Notes: a model not told the origin generated them from the letters alone. A stretch of DNA of 64,000 bases from Eledone cirrhosa (GCA_964016885.1 OZ024743.1:78194374-78258373); one strand, 5' to 3'. Shown: positions 39,643-52,044, counted from the stretch's first letter. Numbers and translations: made by a program.

Positions 39643-41210
39643 GTGCAGCATCAGTGCCAAAAAACCCACCCCAAAAGTGCAATTTGGGAAACTTCAGCGA
39701 TCCGACTTGCCAGGAAAGAACGTCGGAATGCTGAACGGGAATATAAACTGCATAAATCAGATGCCAACAGAAAAAAGCGGAATAAATCTTCCAACCATCT
39801 CAAGCAAGTGACAAAAAAGGCAGTGCTTGAATTTGAACAGTGCATAGCAACCAATCCTGACAGTAAGGTGTTCTGGAAATATGTATATTCAAAGCAGAGA
39901 CGTTACCCTCCAGTTGGTCCTCTTCGCAATCCCCACACAAGCCAGATCATTGACGATCCCAAAGAATGCGCAGAACTCATTGCTGAGTGCTATGCAAGCA
40001 TTTTTACTGTTGAAAACCAGAATGTACCATCTCCACCATCTCTAACATCAAATTCCATAACAACTATGGAATTTATACCTGCAATGCTGCGACATCACCT
40101 TAAGAATAAGCGCAACTATGTCTCTCCTGGTCTTGATGGTGTTACATACCTGCTTCTCAAACGTGGTGGGTACTTCCTTTTGCACCAGCTTTCTTTCTTC
40201 TTTCAATACTGTCTCAACAATGGTGCTACTCCGGAGCAGTGGAAAACTGCCAGTGTCATTTCCCTGTTCAAAAAGGGCGACCGCACGTCACCTGTCAACT
40301 ATCGTCCAGTCAGTCTTACTAGCTGTATTGCCAAACTGATGGAATCCTGTGTCAGAGAACACTTTGGAACTTCTGGAGCTCTCAGAGCCTCATCCGGCCC
40401 TCGCAATTTGGATTTATACCTAACTCCAGCTACTGTGATCAGCTTATCGAGTTCCTTGAAGACATTACCCGGATCACTGATAGCGGCTCATGGGTGGATG
40501 TTGTTTATCTTGACTTCGCTAAGGCTTTTAATTCTGTGCCCCACAAAAGACTTATGGCGAAACTCTCTGCAATGGGTGTGAAGGATGATCTTTTTAATTG
40601 GTTGAAATCCTTCATTCTCAGCCGAAAAGAGGTAGTCACGGTTCTTCTAGGACAGCATTCTTCACCATATGAGATATCATCACCACAGGGATCTGTTCTT
40701 GGTCCCCTTTTGTTTGTTGCATACATTAATGACATAGATGCCAACTTAAAGAATGCCACAGTACTGAAATATGCAGATGACATCAAGCTGTACCTTGAAA
40801 TCAAAAGGACAGATCCTGAAATCTATAACTCTTTCCTACAATCAGACCTGGACACAATGCAGCAATGGATCACAGACTGGCAACTGAAGCTGGCTGTGGA
40901 CAAGTGTACCACCATGCATTTTGGGAGGAAAAATTCAGCGTCCACATACTCCCTCCACAACACTGATATCAAGAAGTCCTCTTGTGAACGTGACCTGGGC
41001 ATTACTGTCAGCAGCGATTTGCGTTGGACAAAGCACATCTCTAAAATTGTCAAGAAGGTCGAGGGTGTCTTGGCATCACTCAGCAAGACCTTTGTTAGCC
41101 GCTTTCCAGCCATCTATTTAAAGCTGTATACAGCTATGGTACGACCACACTTGGAATTCGCATCATTAGTCTGGAACCCCTATTTTGCTCAGGACATTGA
41201 CCTCCTGGAA
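39643..41210 (+). pseudogene. CR1/Jockey-like LINE reverse transcriptase
   Basis: First frame (to about 40430): WKTASVISLFKKGDRTSPVN and YRPVSLTSCIAKLMESCVRE. After a frameshift, the second frame (40494-41210): VYLDFAKAFNSVPHKRLMAK (catalytic Asp), SPQGSVLGPLLFVAYINDID, LKYADDIKLYLEI (YADD), then TTMHFGRKN and the thumb ending YTAMVRPHLEFASLVWNPYF. LDFAKAFDxVPHKRL and YTALVRPHLEYA are standard in CR1/Jockey RTs. One frameshift is the main lesion in this domain. Confidence 0.85.
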
Positions 41211-41780
41211 ACTGAGGGAAATGGAGAAATGGGATTTCATCGATTCTATTATGAGAAAGCAACGAAGATTCCAGCACCTTCTGACAACTATATAATGCAG
41301 ACAGAGCAACCACATAGAAACACAAAAATCAGCTAGTCCTTGAGGGCTTTCACGAAGATAATCGGATAAATAGGAGCATTAAGGTGTCAAACTAAATGCT
41401 TTACAATATGTACAACCCAGTATGTTTTAGCTTTGAATCCCACATATGTCATTCTTCTTCCTCACCCTTCATGGACCTACAATATAGTTGGTTGATTGCT
41501 TTCCTGTAATAGAATCAATGAAATCCCTTTAGATGTGTTGGCTATATCTTCTCTACACAGTTGGCAAGCCATGACAAGGAAAGGTACCAAAACTGTGTAT
41601 GGCGAAACATTCTCTTTTTGAGTGTCCAGGTGTTGTATAGTTATAAAGGTGGGTTTTATACATTATTGTTTTACCTTTTAATTATTATATATATATAACG
41701 ACGAGCAGTTTTACTATATATATATATCATATATGTATATTATATATTATATATATATTATATATATTATGTATAGTGTG
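41211..41780. other. LINE 3' flank with short inverted repeat, then TA-rich DNA
   Basis: 41237-41268 ('gggatttcatcgattctatt') is inverted at 41494-41528 ('aatagaatcaatgaaatccc'). 41690-41785 is TA-rich. Confidence 0.6.
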
Positions 41781-41788
41781 TATATATG

Positions 41789-42215
41789 AAGGCGCATGGC
41801 TTAGTGGTTAGAGCATTAGGCTTGCAATCGAAAGGTTGTGAGTTCAATTCTCGGACCTAGTGATGTGTTGTTTCCTTGAGCAAGACACTTTATTTCGCTT
41901 TGCTCCAGTTTACTCAGCTGTAGAAATGCGATGATAGGACTGGGGTCCAAATCCTTCCACTGCAAAGTGGTCGTGGAGGAGCCACGGCAAAAAAGCACAC
42001 TGCAAAGTGGACGTGTAGGCGCCACGGAAAAAAAGCACCTAGCACTCACTGTAAATTAGGTTGGTGTTAGGAAGGGCATCCATCTGTAGAAATCAAGCCA
42101 GAATCAGTTCCCGTATGCGCAAGACAAGGTCAGCCGACCGGACACAGCTCACAACAGGACAACCCGTCTAACCCATGCGTGGAAGAACGGACGTAAAACG
42201 GTGATGATGATGATG
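41789..42215 (+). mobile_element. Full-length tRNA-headed SINE with LINE tail
   Basis: The head is tRNA-like from 41791: box A TGGCTTAGTGG (41797-41807) fits TRGYNNARNNG exactly and box B GTTCAATTC (41842-41850) fits GWTCRANNC. The body then includes 'gcaagacactttatttcgct'. From about 41955 the 3' half is the tail of the 20.8-kb LINE family, ending 'ggacgtaaaacggtgatgat' plus (GATGAT)n. This is the only copy in the window with both an intact head and tail. It should be transcribed by RNA polymerase III from its internal promoter. Confidence 0.9.
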
Positions 42216-42257
42216 ATATATATATTATGTATATATATATGTATATTTATTATGTAC

Positions 42258-42279
<22 letters not shown>

Positions 42280-42297
<18 letters not shown>

Positions 42298-42567
42298 ACC
42301 TGCCTCTTTGAGGTCAAATAACAACCCTACTAGTATCTACAAACTGACCAATGAGAATTAAGATTATTCCTGCTGACAACATTAAATTATCCCTAACAAG
42401 CTGATATGTCCCAAGGCTCTGATACCATCAACACCATAAACACAGAGCTGACATATCTAAGAACTGACTAACTGCCTGATGAGGTCATAGCCATTCAATG
42501 GCTATCATCGAAATATATATAGCAGTAAATAAAGGATTACGAGTTCATGCAATTGACTTATGTTTCG

Positions 42568-42605
<38 letters not shown>

Positions 42606-42723
42606 GTATATTTTATATATATATATATTAATTTATATATATATCATCAGCATCATCCTCATCATCTTCGTTTAACGTCTGTGTTCCACGCTAGCATGGG
42701 TTAGACGGGAGTTGTATATTATG

Positions 42724-42775
<52 letters not shown>

Positions 42776-42776
42776 T
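42280..42776. other. TA-rich stretch with a reverse SINE-tail scrap
   Basis: (TA)n at 42261-42294, 42573-42602 and 42728-42774. 42644-42712 carries the reverse of the tail ('cgctagcatgggttagacgg'). 42295-42540 unrecognised. Confidence 0.7.
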
Positions 42777-42777
42777 T

Positions 42778-42990
42778 TCTGGCCCGTCCGGCTGGCACCC
42801 GGCTAGGTATACCTGCCCCCTCCACTCCACTGCAAAGATACCACACACCCTTCGGTGTCACATTGTCCTTCCGACTTCGTAGCAAAGGGGAGGAGCTACC
42901 GTAGAAATTAGTTTAAAAAGAGAAGAGTTAAGCTGTGTTGTTAATATACATACATACATACATACATACATACATACGACCGTCAGCTTT
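42778..42990 (-). mobile_element. Small non-autonomous Helitron-like element
   Basis: Bounded by the same termini as 6961-8214: 'ggcccgtccggctggcaccc' plus 'ggctaggtatacc' on one side and 'ccgtcagctttataagtata' plus GA on the other. It also shares 'cactgcaaagatacc'. Only about 213 bp, no coding; a (CATA)n tract lies inside. Confidence 0.65.
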
Positions 42991-43179
42991 ATAAGTATAG
43001 ATATGTGTTTGTGTGTTTGTGTATGTGTGTATGTGCATGTGTGTGTCTGTGTGTTTTGTTCTGATGTTATCCGGCAATTGGCGAAATCAGGTGTGAAAGT
43101 ATGTGTATTTCTGTGATCTATTATAGAGAGAGCGAAGAGTGACGGAGAGAGTAAAGCTATGAGAATTTAAGATATATAC

Positions 43180-44020
43180 ATAAAGAGTCATGCCATCCCC
43201 TATAGTCTTTAAAAACTTTATTCCTAATATTAGCCGTAGGATTTCTACCTTATCTCCGTCTATAGACATCTTTAACAAAGCCGCCCTTTATTATAACAAA
43301 GCCCTCTGTAACAGCGGCTTCACCGAACAAATTAAATATTTATCTACTCCTCTTTCTAACACCAAACACATTAACAGGAAAAGAAAAATTATTTGGTTTA
43401 CACCCCTATTCTCTCTAACCGTTAAAACTAGTGTAGGAAGAAAATTTCTCGACCTCCTTGACAAACATTTCCCCCTAATCATAGATATAATAAGATATTT
43501 AATAGAAATGTTGTTAAAATCAGTTACTCTTGCTGCCCATCAATGAAAACTAAAATTACCAACTCTAATCGTACTAGAGTAAATCCAGGATGCAGTTTCA
43601 GGAAATCTATTGTGTATGAGGCTAAATGACACCTATGATTAATAACCAGCCAGCCAGGACTGAACGATATGTTGGCATGACTCAAGACAGATTTAAAACC
43701 AGGTATTATGCACATGTCGCTTCTTTCAAACACCCTGAGAAAGAACAGCAACGGCGCTGTCAAATAAAGTGTGGGAGTTTAAAGACAAAAACTTTCCGTA
43801 CATTATTGATTGGTCTATTTTAGGCCATTCAAGAGAATACCAAAGGGGCACAAAGAAACGTTCTTTGTGTACCACGGAAAAATTTAGAATTCTCCAAAAC
43901 TTGAAAACCCCCACCACCTGTCTCAACTCTAAGACCGATATCTTTAGATGTTGTCCACACCTGAAATCGTATCTACTTTTTAACTGGATTAACATACCTA
44001 CGATTAATCAACCACCTTGA
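43180..44020 (+). pseudogene. Penelope-like element: RT end and GIY-YIG endonuclease
   Basis: RT thumb/linker block: NISRRISTLSPSIDIFNKAA, LYYNKALCNSGFTEQIKYL, KRKIIWFTPLFSLTVKTSVG and FLDLLDKHFP. Then, in other frames, the GIY-YIG region: RYVGMTQDRFKTRYYAHVAS (YVG motif plus the catalytic Arg), VWEFKDKNFPYIIDWSILGH and the Cys-containing end TTCLNSKTDIFRCCPHLK. GIY-YIG after RT is the hallmark of EN-bearing PLEs. Two frameshifts and at least one internal stop. Confidence 0.82.
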
Positions 44021-44283
44021 GCTTCTTCTTTACTCATCACGCCTTCCACTCACTACCAATTTCACTACCCTTTGAACTTATACTTTCTACCAAACATATA
44101 CTTTTTCTCCCTCATCTCTCTCTATATTTCTTTTGACTTATACCCCCCCCCCCTACTATTTACCATGCCTTTAATACATACATAACTTTATCCTTTAACC
44201 AGATCACTTTTTAACTATATACCCTTATCCAGTTCTCATCACAAACACTTACACTCTTTTACACCCCTTTTCTACCTTACCTG

Positions 44284-44425
<142 letters not shown>

Positions 44426-44605
44426 TTATTCCGGGTGGAATCGGAGGTAACCACAGTAAGTAAGGTACTCAATACATAGCAGAGTATAAAAGTGTTAATA
44501 TAGATGAGATTCTACAGGACTAGAACTGTTTCATTCTTTAGAAATCATCAGGATTACTGATGATTTCTAAAGAATGAAACAGTTCTAGTCCTGTAGAATC
44601 TCACC
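44426..44605. repeat. Repeat unit containing a perfect palindrome (46-bp arms)
   Basis: Arms 44506-44551 and 44557-44602 are exact reverse complements around a 5-nt loop. The unit also holds GGAGGTAACCACAGTAAGTA, shared with 1170-1225. Confidence 0.92.
44552..44602 (+). ncRNA. Hammerhead-like core in palindrome arm
   Basis: CTGATGA (44557-44563), 12 nt able to form a short hairpin (TTCT/AGAA), GAAA (44576-44579), then ACAG...CTGT as stem III (loop TTCTAGTC) and A as H17. Stem I (GATT with AATC) forms, but with an A-G mismatch next to the core. The mirrored arm has the same core on the minus strand. Confidence 0.4.
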
Positions 44606-44609
<4 letters not shown>

Positions 44610-44642
<33 letters not shown>

Positions 44643-45150
44643 GTGTGTTTGTGTGTATATATGTATTTATAGATATGTATGTATATATTTGTTTATATGT
44701 ATTTGTATTTATGTATGCATGTGTTTGTGTATATATATATTTTTTTGTATATATGTTTATATATACGTGTATGGACTTACGTATATGTTTATTTGTATGC
44801 GTGCGTTCATTTCTGATTGCGTGAGTGTGTGCGCACGCGTATGTGTACGTAAGTACTTGGGTTATGTACTTTTGAAATTCATTTATTGATTGTAGGGTTT
44901 TTTGTATGTGTATACATGTGGATGTGTGTGTTTTTGTATGTATGTGTGTTTATATATATATGTGTGTGTGTATGTGTGTGTATATATGCGCTTATATATG
45001 TGTATATATATGTATATGCATGCACATGTGTGTGTATGTGTACGTATATCTATTTGATATATAGATATATACACATATATGTGTGTGTTTGCATGTGTAT
45101 AGGTATATATGTATGTTTACGTATATATGTGTATGTGTATATTTATACAT
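44610..45150. other. TG/TA-rich sequence
   Basis: Degenerate 'gtgtgtatatatg' tract; apparent reading frames are repeat artefacts. Confidence 0.85.
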
Positions 45151-45154
45151 ATAT

Positions 45155-46560
45155 ATATATACAATATATTAACAAATGGAAACTATATTTATAAAACCAT
45201 ATTTATTTTATTATACATAATTCAAGGGCCACCAAGGCAAATTATGGTGCGCTTTCATCAGATAAAATATAATACAGATTTGTTTTATAAATAAATATTG
45301 ACATACCCTGAAAAAAAGTCAACCTTAACGGTTGGAGCTTCCTGGATAGTGAAGATATTACATTTATTGAGGGTGATAGAAAATTATGATTGAGTATGCA
45401 AATGAGTGTCCGAAAGGTTGAAAAGATAACGGTTTATTTAAATTAAACTGTTGGAAAAGGGTGATATGTGAGGGAGAGAGAAAAAAGAAAGAAAGAAAAA
45501 AGTAGAAGGAATGACAAACATAGGAGAGGAAAAGAAAGAACGATTATATATATTTTGACAGTGAAAATAGCGTGAAGAGAAGTGCGTAAGTATATTTTTA
45601 AGTGAGAGAAGAGATTAGTTTTAAAGGACAAATACAGCGTAAGTATATTTACGTGAGAGGAGAAATGAACAAAAGAAGAAATGAGAATAGCGTGGAAGAA
45701 TAATATTTATAATGCAGGATTCATTATGTTTTGATTATAATATTTATAATGATAGGTTGAAAAATTATATTAAAGATTTAATTTAATAATTTAATAATTA
45801 GTTTAAATGTGTATGTTAAGGATTATAAATTATTTAAATAAATATATATTATTTTACATTAGAGCAAATCTAGTATAGTTTATTTTATTAAAAGTTGTAA
45901 GTCAAACATTTTAAACATCTAAATAATTCTAAATTTATGGAAAATTTTCGAGAGTTTACAAAAGAATAACCACTTAGTTATATTATAAAAACAGTAAGGA
46001 AGCGTAAAGGAAGTTATAAGTGATTTTTTAAGAACTCAGATGACTCTAAGGATTAAATGCTATAAAGTTAAGAAGTTAAATTTTCTATCTTAAGAATGTA
46101 ATTAGAACATGAACCTTATGTTATTTTATACGAAGTCATAAATTTACATGCTATAAAGTTTAAAAAATGCTCTTAAGAATATATTTAAAGCAAAAACCAT
46201 AGGTTACTCTACATATATATAAAAAATCATATGTTTTTCCACATATATATAAACATTTGGATATATATATTAAAAACGTTTGAAAATATAAGAATATAAA
46301 AATATAGTTTTCTATATCTTTCAAAGGAAATTTCAAAAGATTTTCTTAAACCCTTGCGTAAGTTTTTCAAGAAAAAATTTTCCTTAAAGGAGTTTCAAGC
46401 AGTCATATAAAGGAATTTTATAATCTATCGATAGGTGTAATAATATATATGTGAAGTAGAGATAGTAGAAAATAAATTAAGTATATGAATCATATATAGA
46501 TATAGAAGACATTATGTAAAAGAGATAAATCGTATATTACATTTTATATATATATTTAAA
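45155..46560 (-). mobile_element. PLE 3' tail, full-length copy
   Basis: About 1.4 kb downstream of the PLE coding fragment at 46561-47430 on the minus strand, and inverted-repeat partner of both arms at 1340-3910. This contiguity is what ties the 1.3-3.9 kb palindrome to a Penelope-like element. Confidence 0.78.
45200..45273 (-). ncRNA. Hammerhead-like motif, altered core
   Basis: CTGATGA (45255-45261, minus strand) and stem II are as at 3795-3868, but GAAA reads GAAT, changing the conserved 15.1 position, so cleavage is doubtful. Confidence 0.45.
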
Positions 46561-47430
46561 AGTTGAATTTAAACAATGTTTGCAGGCACTGAATAAATTG
46601 TTCCTAAAATTAATAGAGTTCTTACTTTTTAGTATAAAGTATATTTCTCCGACATAAAGGGAACAATTTTGGGATAAAGCAGTGTATGAAGGAGCTTTGG
46701 AAATAATATTCCAAAGTAAAGAATAGTTAATGTTCTTGGATTTCAAGTCCCATAGTAAGTTAGATAGAGAAGTTGAAGATTTTTTACCAATATTCGTAAA
46801 AGAACATTTATGGTTATTAAAACGGGACTTGAAGTCTACATAATTAAAGGCGTTTACATTTGTTTTAACATTACAATTGTATACTATATTTTTAACTAAA
46901 CAATTATTATTTAGAGGACAGTTAGATTTATTTCTACAATTACATTTATCTAAATTTATATTATTGGGAGCCGTAACATTATATTGGATATTGCGAAGGG
47001 GTATTAATGCTATTCTGGTTAGGTTTTAAGATTCTATTATTAATTCTATTAATATTCTGCGCTAAATTCATAGTGGTGGAATATGAGAGTTTAATAGTAT
47101 GTCTATTAAATATTGATTAATACCTGTGTGTTCTAGGAAAACATTTATCTAGAGCTTTAAAGAATAATTTAGCAATAGGAGTTAATACTTAATGAGAAAG
47201 GGGGAGCGAACCATAATATATTTCTAGTTCTATTTTTTCTTTTGGTTTTCAAGTTAATGTAAGGTTTTCTATTATAATATTTATAGTTATGGTTAGTTGG
47301 CACATCCTTATTATCAATGTATTTAATTTTATTACTATAGCCTGTTCTAGCTTCGTTATAATATTGTGCCTTATCTTCAAATATATTTTTATTAGCTGAA
47401 ATTCTAGAAATACGTTGCTGCAATACATAA
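46561..47430 (-). pseudogene. Penelope-like element coding remnant
   Basis: Minus strand, upper part: QQRISRISANKNIFEDKAQY and RNILWFAPPFSL (RT C-terminal region). Lower part: CNCRNKSNCPLNNNCLVKNI (Cys-rich CCHH-like linker), YVDFKSRFNNHKCSF (GIY-YIG helix with the catalytic Arg), LLWDLKSKNINYSLLWNII and SLYVGEIYFIL. Several frameshifts; decayed but clearly colinear with 43180-44020. Confidence 0.78.
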
Positions 47431-48025
47431 CAATACCAGAACACAAATTTATAACAATAACAATACAATCACCATTGAACACAACAGAATATCTAATACA
47501 CAACCACCCACTAATAGGCAAACAAAACGTAACACACTTGTACAGGCATCGCAGCCCACCAATAATGCCAAAGGTACCCATGACAAGAATTGTAACTGCC
47601 TCCTACCTGAAACCTGTCCATTACATAATGAATGTATGCAGTCTAACCTTGTTTACCAATGCACAGTGGAATCAGACAACCAGAAATGGTATTACATCGG
47701 AGCGACTGGGAATACATTTAAAGCCCGTTGGTATACACACCGTTACGCAATGAAACATTCCCAGTATCGTTAAGTAACTACCCTTGCAAACAAGACCTGG
47801 CAACTGAGGGAAAGTAACCATCAATACACCCTGAAGTGGAAAAAATTATCGAACGCGCCCCCATATCGGAGTGGTATCAGAAGCTGTCGATTATGTGACC
47901 TTGAGCTGTTCCACATTTTGAGTTCGAAGAATAAGTTACTCAACAATAAAATCGAAAGATCAATTTATTGTAACCATAGACTCAAAGAAAAGTTTTTGCA
48001 CTACAAGTGCAAATCGAACCCTTAA
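47431..48025 (+). pseudogene. Penelope-like element GIY-YIG endonuclease, other family
   Basis: CPLHNECMQSNLVYQCTVES, WYYIGATGNTFKARWYTHRY (YIG, catalytic Arg and His) and, after TAA at 47773-47775, NKTWQLRESNHQYTLKWKKL and RSCRLCDLELFHIL, ending YCNHRLKEKFLHYKCKSNP plus TAA. Only one stop interrupts it. It begins where the minus-strand PLE ends. Confidence 0.82.
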
Positions 48026-48049
48026 CCTCTTACTACCAACTGACAAACT

Positions 48050-48272
48050 GCATATACTTAGACTTTATACCCTTTTATTGTATTTAACCCCTTTATTTAC
48101 ACACAAAAACCAATACCTATATCCCTCCTTCTCCTTCATTCCTCTTCTATTTCTTCGTTTTCTTCCTTTCTTCCCTCCCCTTTTTGGCTATCTTTTCTTT
48201 TCTGCTTTGCTTTTATTTTTGTCAATATTATCTTTATCTTTATTTTTTATATATATATTTATCTTTTTATAT

Positions 48273-48334
<62 letters not shown>

Positions 48335-48560
48335 CCTCCCACTATGATCAATTTAATTCTCTTTAAGTCACTACAATCGACGACATGAAGTCTACGTATC
48401 AAAACTGATCAAGGAATCCTTCCACCTCTACCCCTCCCTCCATCTCAGTTTGTCACTCTACTTCCTAACTCTTCTCCCCCTTCCCCTCTCTCTATACTAT
48501 TCCGTTTGTCCCCTCACCTTCTAATTCCTCTTCCTCTCTCTCTATACTAGTAAATACAAT
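48050..48560. repeat. Pyrimidine-rich region with (CT)n
   Basis: C/T-rich downstream of the PLE; (CT)n at 48283-48330. Confidence 0.85.
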
Positions 48561-48901
48561 TCCAAAAAAATGTTTTTCTCTATATATTAAGAACTATTTC
48601 AAGAGTAACTTACTCCCTATTTTGAAAATTTGGACGTGAACCACAATTATAATTGAGTGACTGCTATTTGCAGTATAGCAATATAAGGTTACACTTACCC
48701 ATGAAACGGTCGTAAATACCTGGATAAAATCCTTCTCTTAATGCTTACCTGTGTTTTCTCTTTTATACTTTATACTACAAGATTGAACGGCATTCTTACA
48801 AACTTGTGGAGTTACCCCTAATCGTACGTTGAAACCGTCCATGAAACTGGCTTTCTTAACCACGAACTGGATCACAATAAGCAATTTTCTGCTTCCCTAA
48901 C

Positions 48902-48932
<31 letters not shown>

Positions 48933-49190
48933 TCCCCTATTTCCTTTTCGCCGGTTTTTTTCAGCCTCACTTTTATATTTCCTAAATTTTGTTTTCAAAT
49001 CCATATTTAATAAAAACACCAAGTTTTTTTAATTCATTCTGACGACTGAAGACAGATACAACACCTGTCTTCAAGAAACCACTGGTAAATGAAATAATTA
49101 TCTTATGTTGTTTATTTCATAACTAATAACTCTGTAGCCTACATAGAGCACTCTCCTTTTCTGTACCTTCCGGCGGAAATATATTATGTA
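48561..49190. other. Non-coding, nothing recognised
   Basis: AT-rich; a 'gacgactgaagacagataca' stretch at 49040 resembles PLE 5' flanks only weakly. Confidence 0.4.
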
Positions 49191-49191
49191 C

Positions 49192-49193
<2 letters not shown>

Positions 49194-49260
<67 letters not shown>

Positions 49261-49642
49261 ATACTTGGGGAAGGTCATATTTGTGTAATAATATTGCCAG
49301 AATTAATAACAGAACACACTCCCTGTTTGGTTGGTTTTCGTTTCTGTGTCTTTTATATCGGTTAATTTAATTTATCCGGTCCTCACTGTTACCATTGACT
49401 GACCAACGGTCAAAAATACAGATACAATATAGACACAAAGACATATATATAGTCTATCAAAGTTCTTTCGTTGCACATCTGCAACATCGTCAGTGGTGCT
49501 ATTATGTTTCCTCCCGTTGCATTGTATGCCTACGCCATCTTTATTTAGTCTGTTTATTTATTTATTTGTTTATTATTTTGTCTTATCTGCGTATAACAAC
49601 ATTTGTTTCGACACACGATTTCATAAAACTAATTCATCGCCG

Positions 49643-49727
<85 letters not shown>

Positions 49728-49728
49728 G

Positions 49729-49817
<89 letters not shown>

Positions 49818-49880
49818 ATATACATATATTATATATATTACATATATTATATATATATATTATATGATATATATATTATA
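49194..49880. repeat. Long (TA)n tracts around a 380-bp block
   Basis: (TA)n at 49194-49257 and 49643-49814 with variants to 49880. 49258-49640 is unrecognised; its apparent frame is not supported. Confidence 0.9.
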
Positions 49881-49904
49881 TGGGGTGCATAAGTGGAAAT
49901 AATA

Positions 49905-50157
49905 GATACAGTTGTCCCATTTAGTACTAATCTTATTGTAAGGTGTAGGAGACACTGTGAAAAGGATCCCAGTCCACATTGTAAATGAGGTTGGTGTTAG
50001 GAAGAGCATCCAGCTGTAAAAAAAACCTGCCAGAGATGTTTCTGTGCGAGTGAGACATGGTCTCCCGACCATTCCTGCATCATGCATCAAATGGAACAAA
50101 ACCGTCTAACCCATGCTAGCGTGGAAGGTGGACGTTAAACGATGATGATGATGATGA

Positions 50158-50160
<3 letters not shown>
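49905..50160 (+). mobile_element. SINE/LINE-tail fragment
   Basis: 'gaggttggtgttaggaagag', 'catccagctgtaaaa' and 'acccatgctagcgtggaagg' ending (GATGAT)n; then (TA)n. Confidence 0.82.
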
Positions 50161-50214
<54 letters not shown>

Positions 50215-50219
<5 letters not shown>

Positions 50220-52040
50220 GAAACGAAAGGAGCTGTGTGGTTACTAAAACCAAGGTTTAGGATGGTGGTTAGGACGGAACAGGAGGAGAAAGGAAGAAAG
50301 GAGTTTCCATCGTCAGCTGTAAATGTATCCCAAACCGATGTTTCGGCGCTGAATTACAGGACATCGGTGTAGTTGGGGTGCGCCCGAGGCCTTTTATTAA
50401 TCCAAAAGGCCAGGTGGAAAAGGAGAGAGAAAGAGAGAAAAAAAAAGGAGAGAGAGAAAAGGAAAGAGAGGGAAAGGAGGAAGAACGGGGGGGGGGTGAG
50501 GAGAGAGGAAGAAGGGAAAAATAGGAAAGGAATAGAAGAAAAAAAAGTGTACAGATCCCCTCGTGAGAAGACACAGGTGAAAGAAACATGCAAAAAAACC
50601 GTGGAAAAATAGGGAAAGTAAGTTGTGGCCAACCTGGGAGATTTTAGCCTGGTGGTTAGCTACTACTCAGAGGTGGTATAATCGTGCTGCCTCTCACATA
50701 GACAGGAGAAAGTGTGAGAGAGAACGGGCAACCAAAAGTGAGGAGGAGAAGGGAAAGGAAGATAATCCAGAAGGGTTTTACCGGATCGATCTGCATAATG
50801 CACCACCGGCACCGCAACACCAGGTGGAGCGCATGCAGCGGACCACAATTGAACACTGCATATCTATGAATGCATGACAGCATAAGCTGATAGCAGTGAG
50901 AGTTCAAACGTTGCCCACCTCGTACAACACCATAATAGCACTACCACACCTACTTGCGGACGCCGACTCATTACAAGTAGGATTGGGTCTACAGACATGT
51001 GTGGTTTTAAATTTTCAAAGTTTAACATTTTTAAATTGTTGATTTCCGATATTCGATTCACGGTGCTTAATCCGCTACTTGGATGATGGACATGAGGCTG
51101 GTCTTAAGGCTAGTATCGCAGCTAATTGTAATGTTGATATTAATTTTAATTTTAATTGTGATTTTGATTTCAAGTTTTAATTTTGTCGTTCAATGCCGCC
51201 GATATACACACGCACACAACGCATGCTGCTGGCACATTACATCATACATACACTCCACGTGCATTCCATATATACTGTTATGAAGCACATACCCTTTATA
51301 TTCTATGTATGCACCAAACCCATGTACATCTCACATATACTTTTGTGAAATGGATGTTACACATAAGCACAATATATATAACTCGTTTGTGCACGCACCC
51401 ACGGCCCACACCTACTTACAAGCAACGAGACCTGCATCATGCGCAGGCTCCTACCCAGTGCCTTAGCCCAACAGCCCCCATGTATATCATATAAACATTG
51501 GCACCACAGCCCACAACTACAGTATGAAACGTTAAGCACACCTCGATAATGCCCCCCACCCTGCATCCCTGTCATGTATGCATTCTCTTTTTCCAGCATT
51601 TTATTTTATTGTATTTTATGTTTTATTTTATTATTGTATACTATTTCATTATTTTATGTTATGTACACACATGTTTTTTTTTTATATATATGGGCCACCC
51701 ATGCTATATGCGATTAGTGCAGGGATATTGTGCTGCCGTAACATGTAGGCATATTGTGCAGACACCCTCGGACTCACACCGCCATCTGATCAGGTTGGGT
51801 CAGGGCCTCAAATGTTTGTCTCATACAATACTGTGTGCACCATCTGCGCAGCGGCGCGTGGGAGGACGGATGGGGGGGGGGGTACTCATCAAGTATATGC
51901 ATCCGGTTTTGAGCACGCGGTATGTATGCGTGCCCACACAGAGACGCATGAGCACGCGTGTGTGCATGCATGGGTCGATGTATTTGTCTGAGCATGTATG
52001 CCTGGGGGTACGGATGACTTTCCATGGAGTTTTCTTTTCC
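50215..52040. other. Non-coding region: purine-rich tract and degenerate CA-rich tract
   Basis: 50395-50545 is nearly all purine (GAAAGG type). 51200-51560 is rich in 'cacatac'. 51868-51880 is a G run. I see no supported gene. Confidence 0.6.
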
Positions 52041-52044
52041 CATC

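Noticed and set aside
41791..41862. A free-standing tRNA gene
   Set aside because: Box A and box B are good, but the sequence continues into a SINE body and LINE tail, and the cloverleaf is incomplete. It is a SINE head.
50269..50632. Ser/Phe/Pro-rich minus-strand frames
   Set aside because: Translation of a purine-rich tract on the opposite strand.
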